64,000 bases of DNA from contig DATLTS010000006.1 in NCBI GenBank assembly GCA_035533475.1, positions 1-64,000 of the forward strand. The letters run 5' to 3'. The stretch's first letter is position 1; each line of letters begins with the position of its first letter. The notes under the pieces are model-generated. The model saw nothing but the letters and a program-made list of their open reading frames with translations. It made no database searches and was not told where the DNA came from. Shown piece after piece: positions 35,501 through 45,113 of the stretch. Both the position numbers and the translations under genes were made by a program. Origin of the DNA: Mycobacteriales bacterium. Its GTDB lineage: Bacteria; Actinomycetota; Actinomycetes; DATLTS01.

Positions 35501-37435
35501 GTGCCGATCGAGAGCGTCTTCGCACGCCTCGAACCGCTGCTGCCCCGCGTGCAGAAGCCGATCCAGTACGTGGGCGGCGAGCGCAACGCCGGAACCAAGG
35601 ACTGGGACGCCGCGGACGTCCGCTGGTGCCTCATGTACCCGGACGCCTACGAGGTCGGGCTGCCGAATCAGGGCATGCAGATCCTCTACGAGATTCTCAA
35701 CGAGCAACCCGGGGTCCTCGCCGAGCGCACCTACAGCGTCTGGGCGGATCTCGAGGCGCTGCTCCGGGAGCACGGGATCCCGCAGTTCACCGTGGACGGG
35801 CACCGGCCGGTGGGCGCGTTCGACCTGCTCGGGGTGAGCTTCGCCACCGAGCTCGGCTACACGAACCTGCTCAGCGCGCTGGACCTGGCCGGGATCCCGA
35901 TCGAGGCCGCCGACCGGGACGGGAGCCACCCGCTGGTCATCGCCGGCGGGCACGCCGCGTTCAACCCGGAGCCGATCGCGCCGTTCATCGACGCCGCGGT
36001 GCTCGGGGACGGGGAGGAGGCGGTGCTCGCGATCACCGCCGTGGTCCGGGACTGGAAGCGGGCCGAGCGCCCCGGCGGCCGGGTCGGCCTGCTCGAGCGG
36101 CTGGCCGGCGCCGGCGGGGTGTACGTCCCGAGCTTCTACGACGTTGACTACCTGCCGGACGGGCGGATCCGCCGGGTCGCCCCGAACCGGGCCGGGGTGC
36201 CGTACCGGGTCAGCAAGCACACCGTGATGAACCTCGACGAGTGGCCCTACCCGAAGCATCCGCTGGTGCCGCTCGCCGAGACCGTGCACGAGCGGATGAG
36301 CGTCGAGATCTTCCGCGGCTGCACCCGGGGCTGCCGGTTCTGCCAGGCCGGGATGATCACCCGGCCGGTCCGCGAGCGGAGCCTGTCCACGGTGGTCGGG
36401 ATGGTCGACGCGGGGCTCGCGGCCACCGGCTTCGAGGAGGTCGGGCTGCTCTCGCTGTCCAGCGCCGACCACTCCGAGATCGGCGAGATCGCGAAGGGCC
36501 TGGCCGACCGGTACGAGGGGACGAACACCTCCCTGTCGCTGCCCTCGACCAGGGTCGACGCGTTCAACGTCGAGCTGGCGAACGAGCTGACCCGGGGGGC
36601 GCGGCGCTCCGGGCTGACCTTCGCGCCGGAGGGCGGGTCGGAACGGATCCGCCGGGTGATCAACAAGATGGTCACCGAGGAGGACCTGATCCGGACCGTG
36701 ACCACCGCCTACGCCGGCGGCTGGCGGCACGTGAAGCTCTACTTCATGTGCGGGTTGCCGACCGAGACCGACGAGGACGTGCTCGCGATCGCCGGGCTGG
36801 CCCGCAAGGTGGTGGCGGCCGGGCGGCAGGCGGCCGGGCGCAACGACATCCGCTGCACGGTGAGCATCGGCGGTTTCGTCCCGAAGCCGCACACCCCGTT
36901 CCAGTGGGCCGGGCAGCTCGGCCACGAGGCCACCGACGCCCGGCTGGCCAAGCTCCGCGCGGCGATCGGCAGCGACCGGGCGTTCAGCCGGGCGATCGGC
37001 CTGCGCTACCACGACGGCCGGCCGGGGACCGTCGAGGGTCTGCTCGCCCGCGGCGACCGCCGGGTGGCCGGCGTGATCCGGGCGGCCTGGGAACTCGGGG
37101 CGCGTTTCGACGGCTGGAGCGAGCACTTCTCCTTCGACCGCTGGATGACCGCCGCCCGGTCCGCGCTGGCCGGCACCGGGGTCGACGTCGACTGGTTCAC
37201 GACGCGCGAGCGCGAGCTGACCGAGGTGCTGCCCTGGGACCATCTCGACGCCGGCCTGGAGAAGGACTGGCTCTGGCAGGACTGGCAGGACGCCCTCGCC
37301 GAGGTCGAGGTCGACGACTGCCGCTGGTCGCCGTGCTTCGACTGCGGGGTGTGCCCGGCGATGGGCACCGAGATCCAGGTGGGCCCGACCGGGCAGAGCC
37401 TGCTCCCGCTGGCCCCGGTGGCGCCGCGCTCGTGA
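35501..37435 (+). CDS. B12-binding-type radical SAM protein (TIGR03960 family)
   Basis: A 644-residue protein. The N-terminal half has a cobalamin-binding-like fold region (V-S-F-A-T-E-L-G-Y-T-N), and the radical SAM cluster is C274-x3-C278-x2-C281 in R-G-C-T-R-G-C-R-F-C. A cysteine-rich C-terminus follows (C-F-D-C-G-V-C). This family is always next to a DUF2344 partner, as here, and is widespread in actinobacteria and clostridia; its reaction is not established. The GTG at 35501 is preceded by GGAGGGG. Confidence 0.9.
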   Translation: MPIESVFARLEPLLPRVQKPIQYVGGERNAGTKDWDAADVRWCLMYPDAYEVGLPNQGMQILYEILNEQPGVLAERTYSVWADLEALLREHGIPQFTVDGHRPVGAFDLLGVSFATELGYTNLLSALDLAGIPIEAADRDGSHPLVIAGGHAAFNPEPIAPFIDAAVLGDGEEAVLAITAVVRDWKRAERPGGRVGLLERLAGAGGVYVPSFYDVDYLPDGRIRRVAPNRAGVPYRVSKHTVMNLDEWPYPKHPLVPLAETVHERMSVEIFRGCTRGCRFCQAGMITRPVRERSLSTVVGMVDAGLAATGFEEVGLLSLSSADHSEIGEIAKGLADRYEGTNTSLSLPSTRVDAFNVELANELTRGARRSGLTFAPEGGSERIRRVINKMVTEEDLIRTVTTAYAGGWRHVKLYFMCGLPTETDEDVLAIAGLARKVVAAGRQAAGRNDIRCTVSIGGFVPKPHTPFQWAGQLGHEATDARLAKLRAAIGSDRAFSRAIGLRYHDGRPGTVEGLLARGDRRVAGVIRAAWELGARFDGWSEHFSFDRWMTAARSALAGTGVDVDWFTTRERELTEVLPWDHLDAGLEKDWLWQDWQDALAEVEVDDCRWSPCFDCGVCPAMGTEIQVGPTGQSLLPLAPVAPRS

Positions 37436-38250
37436 GCCGGCGGCAACCCGAGCGCGGCGCGGACGAGATCGCCCAGCGGTTGCGGATCCACTACGCCCGC
37501 CGCGGGCGGCTCCGGTTCACCAGCCACCGCGACGTCCAGCGGGCACTCGAGCGGGCGCTGCGGCAGGCCCGGCTGCCGGTCGCGTTCTCCGGCGGCTTCA
37601 ACCGGCACCCGAAGATCTCCTATGTCGGGGCGGCGCCCACCGGCGCGGCCAGCGAGGCTGAATACCTGGAGATCTCGCTCACCGAGCGGGTGCGCCCGGC
37701 GAGCGTCCGGGCCGACCTGGACGCGGCGCTGCCGGCCGGGCTGGACATCCTGGAGGTGGTCGAGGCCGGACCGGGTTCGCTGCCGGACCGGGTGACCGGA
37801 TCCCGGTGGCGGGTCGAGCTGCCTGGGGTGGAGGAGGAGGCGGCGGCCGCCGCGATCGCCGCCTTCCTCGCCGAGACCTCGGTGCCGGTCGAACGGGTGT
37901 TGAAGGACGGCCGGCGCATCCTCGACGCCCGGGCCGCGGTCGTCTGGCTCGAGCTCGGCGGGCGCGGCTCCGACGGTGACCCGGGCCCCTGTGCGATACT
38001 GGAGCTGGTTGTGCGGCACTGCACTCCCGCCGTGCGACCCGACGACGTGCTCGCCGGACTGCGCGAGGTCGCCGCGTTGACGCTGCCGGTTCCCGCCAAG
38101 GTGACCAGGCTGGCGCAAGGCGCCCTCGACCCCTGCGGCGATCTCGCCGATCCGCTCGCGACCGACCGGGCCGCCCCGGCTGCCGACGGCAGCCCGCAGC
38201 CGGTCGCGGCCTCGGCCGTCGTCGACCGGCCCCCGCCCGCGGGGGCCTGA
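37432..38250 (+). CDS. TIGR03936/DUF2344 partner of the radical SAM protein
   Basis: A 272-residue protein of the radical SAM-linked DUF2344 family: L-R-I-H-Y-A-R-R-G-R-L-R-F-T-S-H-R-D, then R-Q-A-R-L-P-V-A-F-S-x-G-F-N-x-H-P-K-I-S. The GTG start overlaps the radical SAM stop. The last 40 or so residues are low-complexity (Ala, Pro, Asp). The gene pair sits just before rne-rplU-rpmA, its usual place, suggesting a role in RNA or ribosome modification, which is unproven. Confidence 0.9.
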   Translation: MSRRQPERGADEIAQRLRIHYARRGRLRFTSHRDVQRALERALRQARLPVAFSGGFNRHPKISYVGAAPTGAASEAEYLEISLTERVRPASVRADLDAALPAGLDILEVVEAGPGSLPDRVTGSRWRVELPGVEEEAAAAAIAAFLAETSVPVERVLKDGRRILDARAAVVWLELGGRGSDGDPGPCAILELVVRHCTPAVRPDDVLAGLREVAALTLPVPAKVTRLAQGALDPCGDLADPLATDRAAPAADGSPQPVAASAVVDRPPPAGA

Positions 38251-38338
38251 CCGAGACTTGCGCCGGCCCGGCCGGCGACCCGAGACCCGCCCCCGCGCGG
38301 CGCGATCTGCGCCCGGGGGCATGACAGGAGACCGACCG

Positions 38339-40606
38339 ATGTCGGAGGACGACACCGCGCCACCCGCCCGCCCGCGCCGCACCGCCACCCGCGCCGCCGG
38401 GCCGCCGGCCCCCAGCCGGCCGGCGAGCGAGCCCCCCAGCCCCGCCAGCCCCGCCAGCCCCGGGACCGCCGGCCCGGACCCGGGCGATCCCGATGCCCCG
38501 AAGGCGCCGGCCCGGACCCGCCGGCGCCGCACCCCGGCCGCCAGTGCCGCCGAACCGGCCGCGGCCGTTGAGGCTGCCGCCGAGCCGGCCGCCGAGACGG
38601 CCGCCGAGCCGGGCACCCGCCGCCGGCGAGCCCTGCCCCCGGTGGTCACCTTCCAGGCCCCGCCCGAGCTGCCGGCCGCCCCGGTCGCCCGCGGCGCCGA
38701 CCCCGCCGACGAGCCGCCGCCCCCCCGCAAGACCGCCGCCCGCCGGCCGGCGGCGGCTGAACCCGCGGCGGCCGAACCGGCGCCCGGGGCCGCCGAGACC
38801 GGCTCCGACGGCGACGATGCCGACGACGGTCGCCCGCGCCGGCGCCGCGGACGCCGTGGCCGGGGCGGCGGCGGTGGCGGCGCAACCGCGACCCCCGCCG
38901 GCGAGCCCGGCGAGGAGGCCGGCGAGGCCGCGACACCCTCCCCCGAGCCACCGGCCGACGGCGATGGCGCCGAGGACGGCCCGGAGGGGACCGGCAGCCG
39001 CCGTCGCCGCCGGCGGCGCCGCCGGCGCCCCGGCGAGCCCGGCGAGGAGACCGGCTCCGACGAGGCCACCGAGACCACCCCCCGCCCGCGCGCGCCCCGC
39101 GCACCCCGGGCCGACCGGCCGGAGGAGGAGGAGAGCGAGGTCCGTGGGGTCAAGGGCTCGACCCGGCTGGAAGCCAAGCGGCAGCGCCGCCGGGACGGCC
39201 GGGACTCCGGCCGGCGCCGGGCGCCCATCCTCAGCGAGGCGGAGTTCCTCGCCCGCCGGGAGGCCGTCGAGCGGATCATGGTGGTCCGGGAGGGGACCGA
39301 CCGGACCCAGATCGCGGTCCTCGAGGACGGCGTGCTCGTCGAGCATTACGTGCAACGCTCGCACGGCGCCTCGGGTGTCGGAAACGTCTATCTCGGCCGG
39401 GTCCAGAACGTCCTGCCGAGCATGGAGGCCGCGTTCGTCGACGTCGGCCGGGGCCGCAACGCGGTCCTCTACGCCGGCGAGGTCAACTACGACGCGAGCG
39501 CGCTGGAGGGAAGGCCGAGCCGGATCGAGCAGGCCCTGAAATCCGGCCAGTCGGTGCTCGTCCAGGTGACCAAGGACCCGATCGGGCACAAGGGCGCCCG
39601 GCTCACCAGCCAGGTCAGCGTTCCCGGCCGGTTCATGGTCTACGTCCCGGAGGGGCCGATGACCGGGATCAGCCGCAAGCTCCCCGACAGCGAGCGGACC
39701 CGGCTCAAGGCGATCCTGAAGAAGATCACCCCGGAGGAAGCGGGGGTCATCGTCCGCACCGCCGCCGAGGGCGCCTCCGAGGAGGGCCTGACCCGCGACC
39801 TGTCCCGGCTCGTCGCGCAGTGGGAGGACATCCGCAAGAAGGCCGCGCAGGTCACCGCACCCGCCCTCGTCTACGCCGAACCCGATCTGGTCATCCGGGT
39901 CATTCGAGACATCTTCAACGAGGATTTCGCCGGGCTCGTGGTCCAGGGCGCTGACGAGTGGGACACGGTGGAGGCCTACGTCGGTCACGTCGCACCGGAT
40001 CTGGCCCCCCGGTTGTCCCGCTGGACCGGGGAGGGGGACGTCTTCAGCGCGCACCGGATCGACGAGCAGCTGGCGAAGGCACTGGACCGCAAGGTCTGGC
40101 TGCCGAGCGGCGGTTACCTGGTCATCGACCGGACCGAGGCGATGATCGTCGTCGACGTCAACACCGGGAAGTTCACCGGCAAGGGCGGCAACCTCGAGGA
40201 GACGGTCACCAAGAACAACCTGGAGGCGGCGGAGGAGATCGTCCGGCAGCTGCGGCTGCGCGACCTCGGCGGGATCATCGTCATCGACTTCATCGACATG
40301 GTCCTGGAAAGCAACCGGGACCTGGTCCTGCGCCGGCTGCTCGAATGCCTGGGCCGGGACCGGACCAAGCACCAGGTCGCCGAGGTCACCTCGCTGGGCC
40401 TCGTCCAGATGACCCGCAAGCGGATCGGCGAGGGCCTGCTCGAGGCGTTCTCGGAGAACTGCCCGGAGTGCTCCGGGCGCGGGGTGATCGTGACCATCGA
40501 CCCGTTCGGGCCGGGCGGGGAGCAGCCGCGCCGCCCGAAGGCGGTCCCGGCGCCGCCGAGCCCGGCGCCGAGCCCCGAGCCGGTGGCCGGTCAGCTGGTC
40601 GAGTAG
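38339..40606 (+). CDS. rne: Ribonuclease E/G
   Basis: A 755-residue endoribonuclease. The first 280 or so residues are a disordered Ala/Pro/Arg/Glu-rich region with runs such as R-R-R-R-R-R. The S1 domain begins around residue 335 (G-N-V-Y-L-G-R-V-Q-N-V-L-P-S-M), and the catalytic DNase I-like part holds V-V-D-V-N-T-G-K-F and I-V-I-D-F-I-D-M with the metal-binding aspartates. The zinc link is C-P-E-C near the end. The catalytic core ends soon after, so unlike E. coli RNase E the disordered arm is N-terminal, as in other actinobacteria. The ATG at 38339 follows AGGAG. It processes rRNA and mRNA. Confidence 0.94.
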   Translation: MSEDDTAPPARPRRTATRAAGPPAPSRPASEPPSPASPASPGTAGPDPGDPDAPKAPARTRRRRTPAASAAEPAAAVEAAAEPAAETAAEPGTRRRRALPPVVTFQAPPELPAAPVARGADPADEPPPPRKTAARRPAAAEPAAAEPAPGAAETGSDGDDADDGRPRRRRGRRGRGGGGGGATATPAGEPGEEAGEAATPSPEPPADGDGAEDGPEGTGSRRRRRRRRRRPGEPGEETGSDEATETTPRPRAPRAPRADRPEEEESEVRGVKGSTRLEAKRQRRRDGRDSGRRRAPILSEAEFLARREAVERIMVVREGTDRTQIAVLEDGVLVEHYVQRSHGASGVGNVYLGRVQNVLPSMEAAFVDVGRGRNAVLYAGEVNYDASALEGRPSRIEQALKSGQSVLVQVTKDPIGHKGARLTSQVSVPGRFMVYVPEGPMTGISRKLPDSERTRLKAILKKITPEEAGVIVRTAAEGASEEGLTRDLSRLVAQWEDIRKKAAQVTAPALVYAEPDLVIRVIRDIFNEDFAGLVVQGADEWDTVEAYVGHVAPDLAPRLSRWTGEGDVFSAHRIDEQLAKALDRKVWLPSGGYLVIDRTEAMIVVDVNTGKFTGKGGNLEETVTKNNLEAAEEIVRQLRLRDLGGIIVIDFIDMVLESNRDLVLRRLLECLGRDRTKHQVAEVTSLGLVQMTRKRIGEGLLEAFSENCPECSGRGVIVTIDPFGPGGEQPRRPKAVPAPPSPAPSPEPVAGQLVE

Positions 40607-40802
40607 GTCCGGGCCTGGGTAGTGGGTCGGTTTGCCGGGAGCCGATATTCGAGCGGCCCGGCTGCGCGCTAGCCGGCCACGACGGCCGAGGGCCCCGGCG
40701 GCGCTCCGTGGCCAGCCGACTACAGGCGGCGCGCACTTCTTGGACAACTCGAAACCTCGCGAACACCTCGAGCGAGTACGCAGTCGCGTTATGATGACGT
40801 GT

Positions 40803-40816
40803 TACACTGTCGTGTA
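40803..40816 (+). promoter_or_regulatory. Inverted repeat overlapping the TA start codon
   Basis: TACAC (40803-40807) and GTGTA (40812-40816) form an inverted repeat with a four-base spacer that touches the ATG at 40816. It is a probable autoregulatory operator of the antitoxin-toxin pair. Confidence 0.45.
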
Positions 40817-41058
40817 TGGCAGCGACGCTCACGATCCGCCTGGACGCCGAAGATCGGGCCGCCCTGGAGGAGGCTGCGCGGAGCCAGGGCAAAGGACTCA
40901 GCACTTTCGTTCGGGACCTCGCCGAGGCCGAAGCACGCCGGGTGCGCCGGGAGGCGATCCGAGCGCACGGTGAGCGGGTGATGGCGCATCTGGCCGAGCA
41001 TCCAGCGGCCGAGAGCGAGCTCGATGAGCTGGGCACGCCATTGAGCGATCTGCCGTGA
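40816..41058 (+). CDS. Ribbon-helix-helix antitoxin
   Basis: An 80-residue protein with a ribbon-helix-helix N-terminus (A-T-L-T-I-R-L-D-A-E-D-R-A-A-L-E-E-A-A-R), then G-K-G-L-S-T-F-V-R-D-L-A-E, and a helical acidic C-terminus. It is followed with overlap by a MazF-like toxin. The module lies between rne and rplU, normally neighbours in actinobacteria. Confidence 0.82.
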   Translation: MAATLTIRLDAEDRAALEEAARSQGKGLSTFVRDLAEAEARRVRREAIRAHGERVMAHLAEHPAAESELDELGTPLSDLP

Positions 41059-41411
41059 GCCGGCACGCGGCCGGCACCATCGTGGTGGTCGATTGGCGCG
41101 GCCGTGCGCTGTTCGACGAGCCGGCCCGGCTGCGGCCGGCCGTGGTGGTCGAGGACCACGACCTGTTCCCCGAGCAGTACCCCAACACGATCGTGGTGCC
41201 GTTGACCCGTGAGGAGGGGCTCGCCCACGAGTCCTTTGCCGAACGGATCGAGCCGACCCCCGACAACGGAGCCGAGACGACGTGCTGGGCATTGGCACAT
41301 CACGTCACCAGCGTGTCGCTGCGACGCATCACCTCGACCCCCTCCCGGGTGACCCCCGACCAGCTGGCCGCCATCCGCCGGCGCATCACGGTCGCGGTGG
41401 GGGTCGGCTGA
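41055..41411 (+). CDS. MazF/PemK-like toxin
   Basis: A 118-residue protein starting with GTG at 41055 (overlap with the antitoxin stop). Features are G-T-I-V-V-V-D-W-R-G-R-A at the N-terminus, L-R-P-A-V-V-V-E-D-H-D-L-F-P, T-I-V-V-P-L-T, and C-W-A-L-A-H-H-V-T-S-V-S-L-R-R-I. The order matches a PemK/MazF-type RNase family that pairs with RHH antitoxins. Toxin activity is inferred from family and context. Confidence 0.75.
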   Translation: MSRHAAGTIVVVDWRGRALFDEPARLRPAVVVEDHDLFPEQYPNTIVVPLTREEGLAHESFAERIEPTPDNGAETTCWALAHHVTSVSLRRITSTPSRVTPDQLAAIRRRITVAVGVG

Positions 41412-41814
41412 TCGTCTCCGGCTCGAGTGGTCCCCGGTCACCGGCTCGACCAGGCGCGAATTCCGCGCCGAGGCCACGGCCGCCGAAGGCCGGCTCGGAT
41501 CGAGCACTCCGCTGGTCTGCCCAGCTTTCCGGCCGCGCGGGCCAGGCAGCTGAGTCGGGTGACCGCATGAGGTCGCGACCCGCCGGGGCATCCCGGTAAG
41601 CGATCGCCTGGTGGGCCTGTCGAGGCGGTCTGGCGCTTCGGGCGCCATGCTGCCAGGGCGGCCACAAGCGTCGCCATAGGGCGATCGACGACCGGACCGG
41701 CCGGGAGTTTCGCGGCAGGTCTTTCTCGGTCCGATGCACTTCCTGTATCCTGCTCCGGACACGCGGGCCCGGCGGTTCCGGAGCGGCGTGCGCGACCCCG
41801 AGGAGACCCGACCG
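41412..41814. other. 403-base leader between the TA pair and rplU
   Basis: No gene is supported here. A TATCCT element at 41746-41751 about 65 bases before rplU could be its -10 box, but I see no clear -35. Frames open on the minus strand have no family resemblance. Confidence 0.5.
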
Positions 41815-42192
41815 ATGTACGCGATCGTCCGAAGCGGCGGCCGCCAGCACAAGGTGAGCGTCGGGGACACCCTCGAGCTCGACCGGAGCCCACTCCCGTC
41901 CGGTGAGTCGTTCACCCTGCCGGCGGTGCTCGTCGTCGACGGCGAGACGGTCACCAGCGACGCGGCCGGGCTGGCCGGCTTCACGGTCACTGCCGAGGTG
42001 CTCGGCGACGCGAAGGGCCCGAAGATCGAAATCCTCAAGTACAAGAACAAGACCGGCTACCGCAAGCGGCAGGGTCACCGTCAGCGGCTGACCCGGGTCC
42101 GGGTGACCGGGATCGACAGTGCTAGCGGGAAAGACAGTGCTAGCGGCAACGACAGTGCCACCGGCAACGACAGTGCAGACAAGGACGCCTAG
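41815..42192 (+). CDS. rplU: 50S ribosomal protein L21 with extended C-terminus
   Basis: A 125-residue protein. The core ([14 protein letters not shown] through [21 protein letters not shown]) is standard L21. After residue 101 it has an added tail of 24 or so residues made of D-S-A-(S/T)-G-(K/N) repeats encoded by an 18-base unit, which most L21 proteins lack. The ATG at 41815 gives the family N-terminus. It is followed closely by rpmA. Confidence 0.96.
   Translation: MYAIVRSGGRQHKVSVGDTLELDRSPLPSGESFTLPAVLVVDGETVTSDAAGLAGFTVTAEVLGDAKGPKIEILKYKNKTGYRKRQGHRQRLTRVRVTGIDSASGKDSASGNDSATGNDSADKDA
42115..42178 (+). repeat. 18-base tandem repeat at the 3' end of rplU
   Basis: About 3.5 copies of a unit close to GACAGTGCTAGCGGCAAC, with a few base changes per copy, encode D-S-A-S-G-K/N repeats. 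The unit is in frame. Confidence 0.9.
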
Positions 42193-42194
42193 GT

Positions 42195-42461
42195 ATGGCT
42201 CACAAGAAGGGCGCCTCGTCGAGCCGTAACGGCCGGGATTCCACGGCGCAGCGGCTCGGGGTGAAGCGCTTCGGCGGGCAGGCGGTGCGGGCCGGGGAGA
42301 TCCTCGTCCGTCAGCGCGGCACCCACTTCCACCCGGGCGAGCTGGTCGGTCGGGGCGGCGACGACACCCTGTTCGCGCTGGCGGACGGCGCGGTGCAGTT
42401 CGGCACCCGCCGCGGCCGGCGGGTGGTCAACATCGTCCCGGCGGAGACCGCGCAGGCCTGA
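42195..42461 (+). CDS. rpmA: 50S ribosomal protein L27
   Basis: An 88-residue protein with the typical [15 protein letters not shown] start and V-L-like core ([10 protein letters not shown], then [10 protein letters not shown]). The N-terminus reaches the peptidyl transferase centre. It starts two bases after the rplU stop. Confidence 0.97.
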   Translation: MAHKKGASSSRNGRDSTAQRLGVKRFGGQAVRAGEILVRQRGTHFHPGELVGRGGDDTLFALADGAVQFGTRRGRRVVNIVPAETAQA

Positions 42462-42468
42462 CCGCCCC

Positions 42469-43875
42469 GTGCCGGGTTTCGTCGATCGTGCGGTGGTGCA
42501 CGCCACGGCCGGCGACGGCGGCCACGGCTGCACGTCGGTGCACCGGGAGAAGTACAAGCCGCTCGGCGGACCGGACGGCGGCAACGGCGGCCGGGGCGGG
42601 GACGTGGTCCTCGTCGTCGACCCGCAGACCACCACCCTGCTCGACTACCACCGCCACCCGCACCAGCGCGCCGGCTCCGGTAAGCCCGGTCAGGGTGGCC
42701 TGCGCCACGGTGCGCACGGTGCCGACCTGATCCTGCCGGTCCCCGACGGCACGGTCGTCTCCGCCGCCGACGGCACCCTGCTCGCCGACCTGGTCGGCGC
42801 CGGCAGCCGCTACGTCGCCGCCGCCGGTGGCCGCGGCGGTTCGGGCAACGCCGCGCTGGCCTCCCCGCGGCGCCGGGCGCCCGGTTTCGCGCTGCTCGGC
42901 GAGCCGGGCCAGCACGCGGACGTCGTGCTCGAGCTCAAGACCGTCGCCGACGTCGCCCTCGTCGGCTACCCGAACGCCGGCAAGTCCTCGCTGGTGGCCG
43001 CGCTCTCCGCCGCCCGACCGAAAATCGCCGACTACCCGTTCACGACCCTGGTCCCGAACCTCGGCGTCGTCGAGGCCGGCGAGCTGGTTTTCACGGTCGC
43101 GGACGTTCCGGGGCTCATCCCGGGCGCCAGCCAGGGCCGCGGCCTCGGCCACGAGTTCCTCCGCCACGTAGAGCGGTGCGCGGTCATCGTGCACGTCATC
43201 GACCTGGCCAGCGACGAGCCGGGGCGCTCCCCGGCAGCCGACCTCGACGTGATCGAGGCGGAGCTCGCCGCCTACGGCGGGCTGGCCGACCGGCGCCGGT
43301 TGATCGTGCTCAACAAGCTCGACGTCGTCGGCGCGGAGCTGGCGGCGGAGCTGGCCGGTGGCCTGCCCGACGGGGTGTTCACCGTGTCGGCCGCGACCCG
43401 CGAGGGGCTGCGCCCGCTGGCCTTCGCGATGGCCGAGGCGGTGGCCGGGGCGCGGGCGGCCGCGCCGGCCGCCGAGCCCACCCGGATCGTGCTCCGGCCC
43501 CGGGCCGTGGACGACGCCGGCTTCAGCGTCGAGGCGGACGGCGACGGGTTCCGGGTCCTCGGGGAGCGCCCGGAACGCTGGGTGCGCCAGACCGACTTCG
43601 CCAACGCCGAGGCGGTCGGCTACCTCGCCGACCGGCTGGCCCGGCTCGGCGTCGAGACCGAGCTGGCTAAGCGCGGCGCCGAACCCGGGGTCGCGGTGAG
43701 CATCGGCGAGGTCACGTTCGACTGGGAGCCCTCGACCCCGGCCGGGGTGGCCGCGGTCCTCGCCACCCGCGGTAGCGACCCCCGCCTCGACCCGACGACC
43801 CGTCCGCCCGCGGCGACCCGGCGGCAGGCGAAGCGCGACCGGCGCCAGCTCGACGAGCCCGGGCCGAGCAGGTGA
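42469..43875 (+). CDS. obg: GTPase Obg/CgtA
   Basis: A 468-residue ribosome-associated GTPase. The glycine-rich Obg domain is N-terminal ([12 protein letters not shown]), the P-loop is [11 protein letters not shown]3 is D-V-P-G-L-I and the N-K-x-D motif is N-K-L-D. A C-terminal OCT domain follows (residues about 335-420), with a basic tail. It acts in 50S assembly and stress control. The start is GTG at 42469. The stop overlaps the proB start. Confidence 0.96.
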   Translation: MPGFVDRAVVHATAGDGGHGCTSVHREKYKPLGGPDGGNGGRGGDVVLVVDPQTTTLLDYHRHPHQRAGSGKPGQGGLRHGAHGADLILPVPDGTVVSAADGTLLADLVGAGSRYVAAAGGRGGSGNAALASPRRRAPGFALLGEPGQHADVVLELKTVADVALVGYPNAGKSSLVAALSAARPKIADYPFTTLVPNLGVVEAGELVFTVADVPGLIPGASQGRGLGHEFLRHVERCAVIVHVIDLASDEPGRSPAADLDVIEAELAAYGGLADRRRLIVLNKLDVVGAELAAELAGGLPDGVFTVSAATREGLRPLAFAMAEAVAGARAAAPAAEPTRIVLRPRAVDDAGFSVEADGDGFRVLGERPERWVRQTDFANAEAVGYLADRLARLGVETELAKRGAEPGVAVSIGEVTFDWEPSTPAGVAAVLATRGSDPRLDPTTRPPAATRRQAKRDRRQLDEPGPSR

Positions 43876-44990
43876 CCGCGGTCGCCTCCGCCCGCCGGCT
43901 GGTGGTCAAGGTCGGCTCCTCCTCGCTCACCGCGCCCGGCGGCGGGGTCGCGCCGGACCGGGTCGACGCGCTCGTCGACGTGCTCGCCGCCCGCGTCGCG
44001 GACGGCGTAGAGGTCGTCCTCGTCTCCTCCGGTGCGATCGCCGCCGGGCTGGCCCCGCTGGGGCTCTCCCGACGGCCGACCGACCTGGCGACCCTCCAGG
44101 CCGCGGCGAGCGTCGGGCAGGGGGCGCTGGTCGCCTGCTACGCCGCGTCGTTCGCCCGGCACGGCCGGCGGGTCGGGCAGGTGCTGCTCACCGCCGAGGA
44201 CGTGATCCGCCGGGCGCACTACCGCAACGCGCAGCGCACGCTGGATCGACTGCTCGCGTTGGGGGTGGTGCCGGTCGTTAACGAGAACGACACGGTCGCC
44301 ACCGAGGAGATCCGTTTCGGCGACAACGACCGGCTGGCGGCCCTGGTCTGCCTGCTGGTGCGGGCCGACGCGCTCGTGCTGCTCTCCGACGTCGACGGCC
44401 TCTACGACCGGGAGCCCGGCCGGCCCGGGGCGCGCCGGATCGCCGAGGTTCGCGGCCGCGCGGACCTGGCGGGCGTTCCGCTGACCCGGCCGGGCGCGGT
44501 GGGGGTCGGCACCGGGGGGATGGCGACGAAGGTCGACGCCGCCGGGATCGCCGCGCAGGCCGGCGTGCCGGCGCTGATCGCCGGTGCCGCCGACGTCGAG
44601 GCGGCCCTGGCCGGCGCCGCGGTGGGCACGCTGTTCCACCCGGTCGGGCCGCGGGTCACCGCCCGGCTGCTGTGGCTGGCCCACGCCAGCGCCCCGCGCG
44701 GACGGGTCGTTCTCGACGCCGGGGCGGTGCGGGCGGTGATCGAGCGGCGGATGTCGCTGCTGCCCGCCGGGGTCGTCGCGGTGGACGGCGAGTTCGTCTC
44801 CGGGGACCCGGTCGACCTGGTCGACGCCGACGGCCGGGTCCTCGCCCGCGGCCTCGCCGGCTACGACGCCGCGGAGCTGCCGGCGATGCTCGGCCGCTCC
44901 ACCCGGGAGCTCGCCGCGAGCCTGGGCCCGGAGTTCGCGCGGGAGATCGTGCACCGCGACGATCTGGTAGTGGGCCAGTTCGACTGGTGA
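43872..44990 (+). CDS. proB: Glutamate 5-kinase
   Basis: A 372-residue enzyme for the first step of proline synthesis. The amino acid kinase domain holds V-V-K-V-G-S-S-S-L near the start, [16 protein letters not shown] and F-G-D-N-D-R-L. A C-terminal PUA domain starts near residue 280. The GTG start overlaps the obg stop. proA, usually next, is 1.8 kb away behind a toxin-antitoxin cluster. Confidence 0.95.
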   Translation: MTAVASARRLVVKVGSSSLTAPGGGVAPDRVDALVDVLAARVADGVEVVLVSSGAIAAGLAPLGLSRRPTDLATLQAAASVGQGALVACYAASFARHGRRVGQVLLTAEDVIRRAHYRNAQRTLDRLLALGVVPVVNENDTVATEEIRFGDNDRLAALVCLLVRADALVLLSDVDGLYDREPGRPGARRIAEVRGRADLAGVPLTRPGAVGVGTGGMATKVDAAGIAAQAGVPALIAGAADVEAALAGAAVGTLFHPVGPRVTARLLWLAHASAPRGRVVLDAGAVRAVIERRMSLLPAGVVAVDGEFVSGDPVDLVDADGRVLARGLAGYDAAELPAMLGRSTRELAASLGPEFAREIVHRDDLVVGQFDW

Positions 44991-45055
44991 TCGTGCCGGG
45001 CCCCGTTTCGAATTTCGCTCATGGACGCCGGCCGACGTTGATCCGATTTCGGAAC

Positions 45056-45095
45056 AGCATCTGAAACCGCATCATCTGATGCTAATGTAGATGCT
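45056..45095 (+). promoter_or_regulatory. Nested dyad operator of the second vapBC operon
   Basis: Two inverted repeats share one centre at 45075/45076. The inner is GCATCA (45069-45074)/TGATGC (45077-45082); the outer is AGCATCT (45056-45062)/AGATGCT (45089-45095). Such repeated half-sites suit cooperative binding by VapB dimers. Confidence 0.6.
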
Positions 45096-45113
45096 CTATT
45101 GCGGAGGCCTCAG

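Noticed and set aside
31264-35525. Minus-strand open frames of 967 and 511 codons opposite mreD, mrdA and rodA
   Set aside because: Shadow frames of well-recognised plus-strand genes, with no start signals or family motifs.
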